A DNA stretch of 64,000 bases from Bacillota bacterium (GCA_009711615.1 VENI01000009.1:413649-477648), one strand, 5' to 3'; counted from the first letter of the stretch, positions 43,898-52,990 are shown. Made by a program: numbers and translations. Notes: generated from the sequence alone by a model not told the origin.

Positions 43898-45677
43898 AAA
43901 AACAGAAAACAATGGTTCATTACGCACAAAGTTAATTGGTCTGGGCGAAAAATCTTTTCAAAAAAATTACTATCCTGAACTGCAACGTAAAGTGGATGAA
44001 TTAGAGCGATTTAGAACTCTACTTGATTATAGTAACGATGCTATACTAATAGTTAAACTGCCCACAGGAAATTTAAATGATGTTAACCAATCCGCCTGTT
44101 ATCAGTTGGGTTATTCCCGTGAAGAACTAGTACAGATGACATTTGCAGATATAATGTCTCCTTCGTCATATGCTGCTGTAGCTTCAATTTTTAACAATCA
44201 CAATGATAAACAATACTGTAAACAGTTACTTAATGTAAGCTTAAAACGACGTGACGGAACAGAGATACCTGTTGAAATTACGCTTTGTTTCAAACAGTTT
44301 GTTAACAACATCTATGCTTTGGTGGTGGCCAGGGACATTACAGAACGTAAGCAGGCCGAGGAAAAAATTAGGTTCTTAGCCTATCACGACTATTTAACCA
44401 ACCTGCCTAACAGGCTTTATTTTACTGATCGACTTAAAGAAACCATTAAAAAAGCAGAGAAAGACAGAAAAGATTTCTCAGTCTTATTCTTAGATTTAGA
44501 TAGGTTTAAGAGAATAAATGATACTTTAGGCCACAATGCAGGAGACGAACTTTTAAAAGCAGTGGCGCAGAGACTATTAACCCTTGTTAAAGGTAAAGAT
44601 GTTTTGGCAAGAATGGGCGGTGACGAATTTAGCATTATTCTTGCTGATAAGTATACAAAAAAAGACTTGTTTAGTTTCATGAATCAAATCTATAATATTT
44701 TGCATGATCCTTTCATATATGAAGGGTACGAACTGAGCATTAATGTAAGTATAGGTGTTGCTATTTATCCCGAAGATGGTTTGAGCGCAGATTCCCTTCT
44801 TAAAAATGCGGATTCCGCAATGTACATGGCAAAAGAACAGGTAGGAAACGCATACTCGTTCTATCACAAGTCAATAAATAGTAAAAACTTAAAACAACTG
44901 TCGTTGGAAAGTAGTTTGCGATTTGCCTTAGAACGACAAGAATTTTCACTTTATTATCAACCAATTATTTCAGTTGAAAAAGGGATAGTGGTAGGTACTG
45001 AATGCTTAATACGTTGGAACCATCCAGAACATGGACTTCTTAATCCATCTGCATTTATACCCGTAGCTGAAGAAACTGGTCTAATTATTAATATGGGTGA
45101 CTGGGTTCTTAAAAATGCCTGTATGCAAAATATCCTTTGGCAAGGAAACAGTATCCCTGAATTACATTTAGCAGTTAATTTATCAAACAGGCAGTTTTAT
45201 AACCCCAACTTGCCCGATAGAGTTGCCGAGATTCTTAAGGTTACAGGAATGAAAGGACACCATTTAAGTTTAGAAATAACTGAGAATACTGCAATGTATA
45301 ACGAAGATTTTGCAGCTGATATGCTTAGCAGATTAAAGCAACTTGGAGTAAAAATTTATCTGGATGACTTCGGCACAGGTTATTCTTCTTTAAGTCACTT
45401 AAAACAGTTTTCTATAGATGGCTTAAAAATTGATCGAACATTCATTAATGATATCTCTACTAACAATGACAGTAAAGCCATTGTTAAAGCTGCCATTGCC
45501 TTAGCAAAAAATTTAAAATTAGAAGTGATAGTTGAAGGGGTAGAAACAAAAGACCAGTTAAAATTGTTACAATCTTATGGTTGTGATAAAATGCAAGGTT
45601 ACCTCTTTAGCAAACCCATTCCCCACAACGAATTTCATTTATTTCTACAGAAAGATATTAAAGGGCTTCTAAAATGA
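43881..45677 (+). CDS. PAS-GGDEF-EAL cyclic-di-GMP signalling protein
   Basis: 598 residues, soluble. Order: N-terminal coiled segment, PAS sensor (about 38-155), GGDEF domain (about 165-325) with an intact RMGGDEFSIIL active site but no RxxD inhibitory site just before it (KGKD instead), and EAL domain (about 345-590) with the first motif changed to ECLIRW but other catalytic residues present (NLSNRQF, ITENT, LDDFGTGYSSL, VEGVET). It may both make and degrade c-di-GMP. Its start overlaps ercA by 17 bases behind GAGGTGA, so sensing of alcohol or redox state through ErcA is a reasonable guess. Confidence 0.93.
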   Translation: MNKPYRKTENNGSLRTKLIGLGEKSFQKNYYPELQRKVDELERFRTLLDYSNDAILIVKLPTGNLNDVNQSACYQLGYSREELVQMTFADIMSPSSYAAVASIFNNHNDKQYCKQLLNVSLKRRDGTEIPVEITLCFKQFVNNIYALVVARDITERKQAEEKIRFLAYHDYLTNLPNRLYFTDRLKETIKKAEKDRKDFSVLFLDLDRFKRINDTLGHNAGDELLKAVAQRLLTLVKGKDVLARMGGDEFSIILADKYTKKDLFSFMNQIYNILHDPFIYEGYELSINVSIGVAIYPEDGLSADSLLKNADSAMYMAKEQVGNAYSFYHKSINSKNLKQLSLESSLRFALERQEFSLYYQPIISVEKGIVVGTECLIRWNHPEHGLLNPSAFIPVAEETGLIINMGDWVLKNACMQNILWQGNSIPELHLAVNLSNRQFYNPNLPDRVAEILKVTGMKGHHLSLEITENTAMYNEDFAADMLSRLKQLGVKIYLDDFGTGYSSLSHLKQFSIDGLKIDRTFINDISTNNDSKAIVKAAIALAKNLKLEVIVEGVETKDQLKLLQSYGCDKMQGYLFSKPIPHNEFHLFLQKDIKGLLK

Positions 45678-45695
45678 AGCCCTTTAATGTTTTTT
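45659..45695. terminator. Terminator shared by convergent genes
   Basis: AAAGGGCTTC / GAAGCCCTTT followed by AATGTTTTTTT. It overlaps the last codons of the GGDEF-EAL gene and lies at the end of the DUF421 gene. Confidence 0.8.
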
Positions 45696-46358
45696 TGTAA
45701 CATTAAGGTTTCCAGATGTATCAAGTTCAGCTATAATAACCTGTGACTTATAGTCATTGACACCTTGCACTTTTAGTGCATTCAAAAGCCAATCTTTAGT
45801 AAGCATAACATGCTCTAAGTTCTTTTCAATAATAGATCCATCCATAATTAATGGTACAGTTAAACCCTCATATTGGGTAGTCACATTGATGTCACTAGGT
45901 TGAACGGGACGTTTCTGTGACTTCGGAAGCACTGATATATTCCCTTGGGGCTCAATAAGGGCATACTCAACATCTGCAACTTTACTATACCCCTTTTGCC
46001 TTAATAGACCATATAATTGATTTAAGCTTAATTCCATTCTCTTAATGGCATTCATATCAACGGAACCATTTTTCACTACTACAGTTGGGGTATGCTCCAT
46101 GACTGGAGTTAATTTATTTATTAATGCTAATCTAGAAGTTAAAATCATTAACAAAGCAATAAAACCAGTACCAAAAACTGCCTTGGTGGTAATTTTAGTT
46201 ACTAAAGGCTCAGCAGCAACATTAGTTAACAAAATAATACCTGCCATTTCATAGGCAGTCATTTCCGCGATAGCTTTTTTGGTAAGAATTCTCGCCCCAA
46301 AATATGTAAATAGAAATATAATAACTACTCTTGCAGCATATGCAAAGAACTCCGGCAT
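45684..46358 (-). CDS. DUF421 (YetF-type) membrane protein
   Basis: 224 residues. Three hydrophobic segments at the N-terminus (about 5-25, 37-52 and 60-80) precede a cytoplasmic domain of about 140 residues with the family pattern (TPTVVVKNGSVDMNAIKRM, LRQKGYSKVADVEYALIEPQG, VPLIMDGSIIEKNL). DUF421 proteins are widespread in spore-formers and some are sporulation proteins, but the molecular job is unknown. It lies 16 bases below a DUF4363 gene, the usual pairing. Confidence 0.9.
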   Translation of the reverse strand: MPEFFAYAARVVIIFLFTYFGARILTKKAIAEMTAYEMAGIILLTNVAAEPLVTKITTKAVFGTGFIALLMILTSRLALINKLTPVMEHTPTVVVKNGSVDMNAIKRMELSLNQLYGLLRQKGYSKVADVEYALIEPQGNISVLPKSQKRPVQPSDINVTTQYEGLTVPLIMDGSIIEKNLEHVMLTKDWLLNALKVQGVNDYKSQVIIAELDTSGNLNVTKKH

Positions 46359-46374
46359 CTACATCCTCCTTTTT

Positions 46375-46755
46375 CTATATCTCTGGAAAAACTTCAGCAA
46401 CCGAATCAGCACCTTCCCTTAGCTCCCCAATGTGATCCATTACATCGTCATCTTGATATTTCACCAATACCTTTGTTTGTTGCAACATTCTTTGAAAAGC
46501 TGATAACTCCTCACTGCCATTATTAAGCTGGATAAGGAGCTTATTATTATCCCATATTGTATCAAGGTTATCCATATATAATGAGGCATCTTCCCAGTTC
46601 TCATTAACCACAGCCGTCTCCAATTTATTAATCTCGCTAACCATTAATTGTTTAGGCATTGTGAAACCCAATGATAACCACATGCCCACAAATGCTACCA
46701 ACCATGCAACTGAGAGCCAACCACGAATACTCATTCTGTCAAACACTGTTATCAC
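46375..46755 (-). CDS. DUF4363 family protein
   Basis: 126 residues. One N-terminal membrane segment (about 13-35, GWLSVAWLVAFVGMWLSLGF) is followed by a helical extracytoplasmic part with the WEDASLYMDNLDTIWDNNK pattern. DUF4363 genes typically accompany DUF421 genes in Firmicutes, as here, and the two probably form a membrane complex. Function unknown. Confidence 0.82.
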   Translation of the reverse strand: MITVFDRMSIRGWLSVAWLVAFVGMWLSLGFTMPKQLMVSEINKLETAVVNENWEDASLYMDNLDTIWDNNKLLIQLNNGSEELSAFQRMLQQTKVLVKYQDDDVMDHIGELREGADSVAEVFPEI

Positions 46756-46820
46756 CTCAAATTAATTATTAGCCAAATACATCTGGGTTATACAAAAATT
46801 TCTCTTGTAAAATAGAAGAA

Positions 46821-46851
46821 GAGGCTGAAAACCATTAAGGTTTCCAGCCTC
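46821..46851 (-). terminator. Hairpin below tRNA-Arg
   Basis: GAGGCTGGAAACC / GGTTTTCAGCCTC on the minus strand, followed by TTCTTCTATTTT; T-run interrupted. Confidence 0.65.
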
Positions 46852-46866
46852 TTCTTCTATACAGTT

Positions 46867-46941
46867 TGGTGCGCCTGGCAGGGATCGAACCTGCGCTCCC
46901 GGCTCCGGAGGCCGGTGCTCTATCCACTGAGCTACAGGCGC
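46867..46941 (-). tRNA. tRNA-Arg (anticodon CCG)
   Basis: The minus strand reads GCGCCTGTAGCTCAGTGG and onward, 75 bases including encoded CCA. The anticodon loop is CTCCGGA and the T loop GGTTCGATCCC; all stems are intact. Confidence 0.97.
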
Positions 46942-47170
46942 ATGATGTACTTACCTATTATATTGAACTTCACTGTAAAAATCAAGCTACACAAAAACCG
47001 TTACTTCGACCCGGATTTTTATTATAACATAATCTAATCATTAGTCAACAGCAGTTAATTTCAATAAATGCTCATATAACTTCAGTTATCGGGGTGGAAG
47101 TTTGAATACCAATTATAGTACAATGGTATTCATCACTATAAGTGGCTTATTTTAGGAGGCACTGTAACTA

Positions 47171-47950
47171 ATGAAAGCATTTAAAAAAATCCTACTAGGT
47201 ATGGCTATGCTAGTGCTGGCATGTAGTTTATCTAGTCCGGCCTTAGCAAAAGAGGTTTACACTGTAAAACCGGGGGACTCACTGTTATCAATCAGCCTAA
47301 AACATGATACCACCATACATAAGCTAAAGAAAGCTAACCAGTTAAGTAGTTTATACCTTGAAATTGGTCAAATGATAAAGATACCCGAGGTTAAAAATAA
47401 AAATATTAATGGGTATATATCTATGCCTGGGGACAGCCTGTATCAATCCATTCTACAGTTAAGCCCCACTACCCAAACGTTGTTTGCTGCCAACAGTTTA
47501 GCTGAAACCGCATTGATCTCTACAAAGGCATTAAAAAGACCCAAAAGAGCAGTGGTGGCCAGTAGAAGTACTCCCAGACCAGTAATCCCTTATGATGATA
47601 AAGATTTGGACTTGCTAGCTCGCATTATTGCAGCTGAATCACGGGGGGAGCCAATGACCGGACAAATTGGCGTAGGAGCGGTTGTCATTAACCGCGTACA
47701 AAGCCCACAATTCCCCAATTCTCTCAAAGACGTAATTTATCAGCCAGGGCAATTTGGTCCGGCACGTACAGGCAAAATAAATAAACCTGCACCCGAATAC
47801 TGCTTTGATGCAGCTAAAAAAGCATTGCTAGGGGCAGACCCAACTAACGGTGCATTGTACTTCTTTGACACTGGTACCAACAGCAGGTTCTTATGGTCAC
47901 TGCCGGTAGCCTTTACTCACGGAAACTTAATATTTGCCTACCCCAAATAG
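47171..47950 (+). CDS. LysM-SleB spore cortex-type hydrolase
   Basis: 259 residues. Signal peptide (about 1-26), one LysM domain (about 29-73), a second degenerate LysM-like stretch (about 82-108), and a C-terminal Hydrolase_2/SleB domain (about 140-259) with LLARIIAAESRGEP (catalytic Glu), GVGAVVINRV and the NGALYFFDTG end. SleB-type lytic transglycosylases degrade spore cortex during germination; CwlJ and non-spore wall hydrolases share the fold, so the exact role is open. AGGAGG precedes the ATG. Confidence 0.92.
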   Translation: MKAFKKILLGMAMLVLACSLSSPALAKEVYTVKPGDSLLSISLKHDTTIHKLKKANQLSSLYLEIGQMIKIPEVKNKNINGYISMPGDSLYQSILQLSPTTQTLFAANSLAETALISTKALKRPKRAVVASRSTPRPVIPYDDKDLDLLARIIAAESRGEPMTGQIGVGAVVINRVQSPQFPNSLKDVIYQPGQFGPARTGKINKPAPEYCFDAAKKALLGADPTNGALYFFDTGTNSRFLWSLPVAFTHGNLIFAYPK

Positions 47951-47975
47951 TGGACGCCCGCAGCGTTCACTATTT

Positions 47976-48662
47976 TTACTTATGCACCACCTCAGCCAAA
48001 AAGGGTAAATGGTCCGATGCTTGACTCTTAATTACCTTTGCCCAGTTAACCCGCCATTCTTTATCAGTAAATATATAATCTATCTTTTCAGTAGGTGATG
48101 CTGTTGGGTAAGTAAATGCCCCAGTATCATTAGGAAAACAGTTAATAAATTTATCTTGCAGAGATTTTAGCGCTTTGCCACCAATCTGTTCATTTAAGTC
48201 TCCAGTTAGTATTGTTGGGTCTTGCTGGTTAATAACACTATTGATAAACTGGACCTGTTCAATGCGGCTGTTTTCGTCTAATGTTAGGTGAGTATTATAG
48301 AAATTAATATCTAGGTTTTGCCTTTTTATAACCGCTTTTAAAAGACCTCTCTTTTCTCCCTTCCCAGGGAGGCTGTAATTGCGGTGGTTTAGAATGGGCC
48401 AGCGACTTAAAATGGCATTACCATACCGGGCAATACCTGCGAGACTGATGTTAGCTCCAAATACATAGTTCATACCACATAGACGTGCCAGTTCCTTAGC
48501 TTGATTTCTCATGCCGCTACGGGGATTCCATTTATCTAACTCTTGCAAACCGCAGATATCTGCCCTGGAATTATATATTACCCAGGCAATACGCTCCAAG
48601 GAAATTTTATTGTCTATCCCCTGGCCATGTCTAATGTTGTATGTTAAAACTCGTAATTTCAT
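47976..48662 (-). CDS. Endonuclease/exonuclease/phosphatase family protein
   Basis: 228 residues of the Mg-dependent EEP superfamily. Motifs: LTYNIRHGQGID at the N-terminus, GLQELDKW (metal Glu), FYNTHLTLD, TGDLNEQIGG (catalytic Asp and Asn) and SDHLPFLAEV at the end (catalytic Asp-His). No signal peptide. The substrate (nucleic acid, phospholipid or other phosphoester) cannot be read from sequence. It is 34 bases below the sirtuin gene. Confidence 0.92.
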   Translation of the reverse strand: MKLRVLTYNIRHGQGIDNKISLERIAWVIYNSRADICGLQELDKWNPRSGMRNQAKELARLCGMNYVFGANISLAGIARYGNAILSRWPILNHRNYSLPGKGEKRGLLKAVIKRQNLDINFYNTHLTLDENSRIEQVQFINSVINQQDPTILTGDLNEQIGGKALKSLQDKFINCFPNDTGAFTYPTASPTEKIDYIFTDKEWRVNWAKVIKSQASDHLPFLAEVVHK

Positions 48663-48695
48663 TTATAAAATCACCTAATGAAAATATATGAGAAA

Positions 48696-49442
48696 CTAAC
48701 CTAAATAATACGGCCCTTTCTCTTGACCAAGTAACTCTAATATATCTGCCAACACTTTACCAGAAACCTTGTTAATAGCTACAACAGCTTCTCCATCCCA
48801 AGGAGTAGGGTCGCGGTTTATCACTGCCACTTGGCGGGCCATAAAGGGCAGCCCGGCAACCGGGTATACCTGTAGACTGCTACCAACAACCAAAAGCAAT
48901 TGACACCCGGCCATTACTTTTTCTGCTGTAAAGTAATCTTCTGACATAGCATCTCCAAACAGCACCACGTTTGGTCGCAGTAAACCGTCACAAGTATCAC
49001 ACCTGTAATGCCCTTGCAAACGATCAATCTCATACTTTTCTTGACATTTTATACATCGGCAGTTGCGCAGGTGCCCATGTACTTCCCACACCCGCTCTGA
49101 TCCTGCCTGCTGGTGAAGTCCATCAATATTTTGAGTAATAACCCCCAGTATCCAACCCATTTTCTCTAATTGGGCCAGTGCATAGTGAGTTTGATTAGGT
49201 TTCGCTTGCAAACAATTTCGCCACCATTTGTTGTTCAACTTGTAGAATGTTTCGGGGTCTCTTTTAAGAGCTTCAATGCTAGCCACTTCTTCTGGTTTAT
49301 ATTTGTTCCACAAACCCTCGTCTTTACTACGAAAATCAGGTATACCACTTTCCGTGCTGACACCTGCACCGGTAAGAACCACAGTTTTTCCTGATTTTCT
49401 TACTAAGTCTACCAGTAATTTAATTTTTTCTTGATAATGCAT
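48696..49442 (-). CDS. cobB: NAD-dependent protein deacylase (sirtuin, CobB-like)
   Basis: 248 residues. The NAD site GAGVSTESGIPDFRS, the TQNIDGLHQQAG block, the catalytic His in VHGHL and four zinc Cys (CRCIKCQEKY with CDTCDG, in the order C-x2-C and C-x2-C) are intact, and GSSLQVYPVAGLP completes the family. It removes acetyl or other acyl groups from lysines. ATG 49442 is 9 bases after GGAGAGG; ATG 49451 touches the ribosome site and is rejected. Confidence 0.95.
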   Translation of the reverse strand: MHYQEKIKLLVDLVRKSGKTVVLTGAGVSTESGIPDFRSKDEGLWNKYKPEEVASIEALKRDPETFYKLNNKWWRNCLQAKPNQTHYALAQLEKMGWILGVITQNIDGLHQQAGSERVWEVHGHLRNCRCIKCQEKYEIDRLQGHYRCDTCDGLLRPNVVLFGDAMSEDYFTAEKVMAGCQLLLVVGSSLQVYPVAGLPFMARQVAVINRDPTPWDGEAVVAINKVSGKVLADILELLGQEKGPYYLG

Positions 49443-49550
49443 TGACAACATCCTCTCCAGAAAAATTTACTAAGTTTCTTTAAAAGGAGTTTTATTTTAT
49501 ACAGAGAAATGAATAAACATAGATAAATTATAACAAAGAAGGCGATTATC

Positions 49551-50009
49551 ATGGAAGTGATTTACAGAAAAGCAAAAATCTCCGATGTGGAAGATATCCA
49601 TCAGTTGGTCACCAACTACGCAAGTAAAAATCTAATGTTGGCACGATCAAGATCTTCCTTATACGAAGGCATCCGTGAGTTTATAGTGGCTGAATATAAC
49701 GGGAAAATAATTGGTTCTGGTTCACTACATATCATCTGGGAGGACATTGCGGAAATCAGGGCTTTGGCAGTGCATCCCGATCACATTCAAAAGGGAATTG
49801 GGCAAAAAATGGTTAACCTGTTTTTAGAAGAAGCTAGACAGTTGGAAATCAAAAGAGTTTTCGCCCTTACTTATCAATCTGGCTTCTTTGAGCGGTGCGG
49901 ATTCCATTTTATAGCCAAAGAAGATCTTCCGCAAAAAGTGTGGAAAGAGTGTGTTAACTGTCCCTTATTCCCTAACTGTGAGGAAAATGCACTAATTCTA
50001 GAATTCTAA
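49551..50009 (+). CDS. GNAT N-acetyltransferase, short N-acetylglutamate synthase-like
   Basis: 152 residues. The acetyl-CoA-binding block EIRALAVHPDHIQKGIGQKM (about 66-85) marks a GNAT fold. The N-terminal AKISDVEDIHQLVTNYASKN with LARSRSSLYEGIREF, and the C-terminal FERCGFHFIAKEDLPQKVW followed by ECVNCPLFPNC, are like the short N-acetylglutamate synthases of some bacteria (ArgA without kinase domain). That would give N-acetylglutamate for arginine synthesis; no other arg gene is nearby. Confidence 0.85.
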   Translation: MEVIYRKAKISDVEDIHQLVTNYASKNLMLARSRSSLYEGIREFIVAEYNGKIIGSGSLHIIWEDIAEIRALAVHPDHIQKGIGQKMVNLFLEEARQLEIKRVFALTYQSGFFERCGFHFIAKEDLPQKVWKECVNCPLFPNCEENALILEF

Positions 50010-50021
50010 AAAACGAATCGA

Positions 50022-50048
50022 AAAAAGCCCCTCTTAAAGGGGCTTTAA
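50022..50048. terminator. Bidirectional terminator
   Basis: AAAGCCCCT / AGGGGCTTT, with A-rich and T-rich flanks on both sides, between convergent genes. Confidence 0.85.
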
Positions 50049-50055
50049 AAAACAA

Positions 50056-50526
50056 CTATTTCTGTTCATCCTTCTTATCATTTTTCTCTTCACTGCTTTC
50101 AGAGCCAGTTTCTTTCTTTGCTGTATTATCATCCTGTTGTTCAGCTTCTTCCTTGGTGCCTACTTGTATGCCACACTTGTAACAGTAAATGCCACCGCTA
50201 GGAAGCTCAACTTCACACCGCGGACATACTAGTGGTTTGGGCTGCAGTGCTTCTATCTGCTGCTCAATGTTTATAATGTCACTTTCCACCTTTTTAGTGT
50301 TCTGCAACAGTCGTTCTATTTCTGCTTCCAACCCCAATTCACCTTTAAATTGACGGTAAACCAGTTCTCCCACAGCTTCTTTATTATTTTCCATTACTTT
50401 ATAGAGTTTTGTTACTTCGTATCTTAATTTAGTCAGTTCCAAAAGTTCAGTGGGTCTGCGGGTTGCTTCCTTTGCTCTACCGCTAAACTCTTTGGCCCTG
50501 TCTCCAATCCCTTTAAAAAAGTCCAT
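50056..50526 (-). CDS. Coiled-coil protein with zinc ribbon
   Basis: 156 residues. The N-terminal 90 residues are helical and probably coiled coil; a zinc ribbon follows (CPRCEVELPSGGIYCYKCG, about 99-117), and the tail is a low-complexity acidic/lysine stretch. I do not recognise a named function. GGAGGG precedes the ATG. Confidence 0.8.
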   Translation of the reverse strand: MDFFKGIGDRAKEFSGRAKEATRRPTELLELTKLRYEVTKLYKVMENNKEAVGELVYRQFKGELGLEAEIERLLQNTKKVESDIINIEQQIEALQPKPLVCPRCEVELPSGGIYCYKCGIQVGTKEEAEQQDDNTAKKETGSESSEEKNDKKDEQK

Positions 50527-50623
50527 AATTCATTTCCCTCCCTTACGGAGTTTTTCTTATTATTTTACATATCTTCTAGAGGTTTTTCAAACTAGATTTA
50601 TTTTAAATTCCACTTATTTATAT

Positions 50624-51472
50624 TTATTGCAAATCAGAAAGTTTATGCGAAAAAGAACTCATGTCGTCAGCCAACTGCCCTAACTGGTTAACTGCATAAG
50701 ATACTTGTTCTGTGGCTGCAACCTGTCGTTCTGTTAATTTATTATTTTCTTCCACACTGTTGATAATGCCCAGCATAGCTTCCTCTAAATTTTTCATGAT
50801 GGTGGAAATCTTTTTCACTGATGAGGCACTATGCTCTGCTAGCTTGCGAACTTCTTCTGCCACTACCGCAAAGCCTTTGCCATGTTCTCCTGCACGGGCG
50901 GCTTCGATGGCGGCATTTAAACCCAGGAGTTTGGTTTGATCAGCCACTTTACGAATAAATTGCAACACTTCATCTGTATCATCCAAGTGTTTTTTTACGT
51001 CATTAACCGATCCACTCAATGTTTTGCCGTAATCTTGAATAAACACCGATACTTCGTTAATAATACCCGGAACTTGCTCTACAGTAGCATTTAACTCCTC
51101 ACCCATGCCAGCCAGTTGCTGGGCTTGTTCATTAAGTTCGCTTAACATTTCATCTTTCTGCTTAGCTAGATACCACATTAACTTTGCTGCCTGCCCCTCA
51201 ACAAACATGGCGCCTGGAGATTTGTGTTCTAAAATCATCTCACGGACTTTTTCAACACCGGTGACATCAATGACTATATCTAATTGTGGCTTCTCAACCA
51301 ACTTAGTTAGATCGTTATAGGTTGGTATTCCGAGCTCCTTGGCAAAAATCATTCCCTTTGCATCATCATTAATATCTGAAATCCCCATTATTTCAACCTC
51401 ATCAATTCCTTTAAAAGCTCTTAACATGGAATAGCCACCTTGTCCCCCGCCCACTATGCCTATAATTGTCAT
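50624..51472 (-). CDS. Soluble chemoreceptor with N-terminal Rossmann domain
   Basis: 282 residues without any membrane segment. Residues 1-115 form a dinucleotide-binding fold ([17 protein letters not shown] with GxGxxG, GISDIND for the ribose-binding acidic end, [14 protein letters not shown]) like homoserine-dehydrogenase NAD-binding domains. Residues about 140-282 are a short MCP signalling domain with the tip [20 protein letters not shown] and [12 protein letters not shown]. It therefore looks like a cytoplasmic receptor sensing NAD(P)(H) or another nucleotide and passing the signal to CheA/CheW. No HAMP or clear methylation sites. It is a single gene. Confidence 0.92.
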   Translation of the reverse strand: MTIIGIVGGGQGGYSMLRAFKGIDEVEIMGISDINDDAKGMIFAKELGIPTYNDLTKLVEKPQLDIVIDVTGVEKVREMILEHKSPGAMFVEGQAAKLMWYLAKQKDEMLSELNEQAQQLAGMGEELNATVEQVPGIINEVSVFIQDYGKTLSGSVNDVKKHLDDTDEVLQFIRKVADQTKLLGLNAAIEAARAGEHGKGFAVVAEEVRKLAEHSASSVKKISTIMKNLEEAMLGIINSVEENNKLTERQVAATEQVSYAVNQLGQLADDMSSFSHKLSDLQ

Positions 51473-51565
51473 AGCAAATCACTCCAGACCGTAATATAAT
51501 TTATTACTTATTTCTCCAAACAATTTACAATTCCTTCAATATTAAAAATATTCTTAAATGCTGTA

Positions 51566-51600
51566 AAAAGAGCAAAGGTCTCTTAATAACCTTTGCTCTC
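51566..51600 (-). terminator. Terminator of the 100-residue gene
   Basis: GAGAGCAAAGGT / ACCTTTGCTC stem on the minus strand, then TTTTTAC. Confidence 0.85.
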
Positions 51601-51635
51601 CTACGTTCCAAGAAACTATTGCTTTTATTGTCGCA

Positions 51636-51938
51636 CTACTGACATTCAGGTTTGTTCTCAATAACTGTGGGCTGCACTTCCTGCCACTCACCGCCATGGG
51701 GTGACAACAGTTTAACCTCTAAATCATTAATTACTCGTTGGTATTCTTCGTTACTGCCTATTCCTTCAGCCAGTACTTCTGTCTTATTATTTATACTCTC
51801 CATAAAAACTTTGTATTTTATGGATTTGTCTGGCTGCACTTTGCTCATGGCTTTTACTTTTCCGTTCTCAGTATCCGCCACCAATACTTGATGTAGTTCT
51901 TCCCCTGGTTCTTTTACTATATAGTATTTTTGGTCCAT
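51636..51938 (-). CDS. Small protein of unknown function
   Basis: 100 residues, MDQKYYIVKEPGEELHQVLV and onward, soluble, beta-rich in the first half. GGGGGTAG precedes the ATG and a clear terminator follows, so it is a real gene. It lies 19 bases below the rhomboid gene. No family recognised. Confidence 0.7.
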   Translation of the reverse strand: MDQKYYIVKEPGEELHQVLVADTENGKVKAMSKVQPDKSIKYKVFMESINNKTEVLAEGIGSNEEYQRVINDLEVKLLSPHGGEWQEVQPTVIENKPECQ

Positions 51939-51957
51939 ATAGTGCTACCCCCATTAC

Positions 51958-52632
51958 TTATTTTATGCTTCCATTTACCCTGTCTTTGTTATTAACGAAG
52001 AATTTAACCAGTATAACACCAGCTAAAAAGCCACCGATATGTGCCCACCAAGCTACACTTTGAGCTGCACTTGAAGAAACCATAGTTTGATTGATAACCT
52101 GTAAGAAAAACCAAAAGCCTAGAAAAATCATGGCCGGTATCCGTACAATGCTGATAAAGAAGAATATCGGTAGTAGTGTCAGAACCCTGGCCTTAGGGTA
52201 TAGCACTAAATAACCTCCCAACACCCCGGCAATGGCACCACTGGCACCCACCATTGGTACTGTGGATTCAGGCATAGTATATACATGGGTTAGTGTGGCA
52301 ATGTAACCCGTGATTAAGTAAAAGATAAGAAAACGGCCATGGCCTAGGCGGTCTTCCACGTTGTCAGCAAAAATCCATAAATATAACATGTTACTTAAAA
52401 TGTGAAACCAACCGCCATGTAAAAACATGGTGGTTGTAAGCTTACTGAGTATTTCCACCGGCCCATAGGTATTTAATAGATGATACGGAACAATGGCATA
52501 GTCCAGTATCACTTGGTTTCCTTCAGCACCTAAAGTAAAGATATAAAAATGAGTTAATACATTTACGGCGATCAAAAAGTAGCTTACTATGGGAACAGTT
52601 GAAGATTTAATATCATCCTTTAATGGTATCGT
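51958..52632 (-). CDS. Rhomboid family intramembrane serine protease, non-standard start
   Basis: About 224 residues if started at the ACG at 52632. The family pattern is clear: HGGWFHILSNMLYLWIF, catalytic Ser in GASGAIAGVLGG and catalytic His in WWAHIGGFLAGV, within six membrane segments. The family N-terminus is M-I-P-L-x-D-D; here the same residues (IPLKDDIKSS) are encoded, but the codon at the Met position is ACG, 7 bases after GGGGGA. The first standard codon in frame is a TTG at 52575, which would remove 19 residues and cut into helix one. Either ACG initiates or the start was lost by a T-to-C change (ATG to ACG). Confidence 0.85.
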   Translation of the reverse strand, partial: TIPLKDDIKSSTVPIVSYFLIAVNVLTHFYIFTLGAEGNQVILDYAIVPYHLLNTYGPVEILSKLTTTMFLHGGWFHILSNMLYLWIFADNVEDRLGHGRFLIFYLITGYIATLTHVYTMPESTVPMVGASGAIAGVLGGYLVLYPKARVLTLLPIFFFISIVRIPAMIFLGFWFFLQVINQTMVSSSAAQSVAWWAHIGGFLAGVILVKFFVNNKDRVNGSIK

Positions 52633-52644
52633 CCTACATTCCCC

Positions 52645-52944
52645 CTAACCGCAGTAACCATTTTCTTTCAAATATTGTATCCCTTTTCTACTAACAACCA
52701 CCGGAAAGCTACCTACATATCCGGGACGCATAAAAAATCTTGGCTTGCTACCTCCAGTTGTTAACCAACCATGCTGAAGCATTTTTTCAAGCATGGTTAT
52801 GCATTGTTTTTCCGTCATTCCTGTACTTTCCATGAACCCTTGCATAACTAGCTCTTGAAAAAGTATTTTCTTTTGCGCCTGGTAAAGCTCTGCAAGCAGT
52901 TGACTTAATTTTTCCATGTCGTCAAAATTTATTTGTTCTACCAT
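52645..52944 (-). CDS. Small winged-helix-like protein
   Basis: 99 residues. The middle (MESTGMTEKQCITMLEKMLQHGWLTTGG) looks like a helix-turn-helix, and the C-terminal FFMRPGYVGSFPVVVSRKGIQYL like a wing plus helix. AGGAGG precedes the ATG. It is 12 bases above the rhomboid start. DNA binding is only suggested by the pattern. Confidence 0.7.
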   Translation of the reverse strand: MVEQINFDDMEKLSQLLAELYQAQKKILFQELVMQGFMESTGMTEKQCITMLEKMLQHGWLTTGGSKPRFFMRPGYVGSFPVVVSRKGIQYLKENGYCG

Positions 52945-52990
52945 ATGTACCTCCTATTATATTTTTGACAAAGTAGGTTCTAGTATACAA

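Noticed and set aside
47100..47170. SigG-type promoter for the SleB gene
   Set aside because: SleB genes are often SigG-dependent, but no -35/-10 pair with correct spacing could be found.
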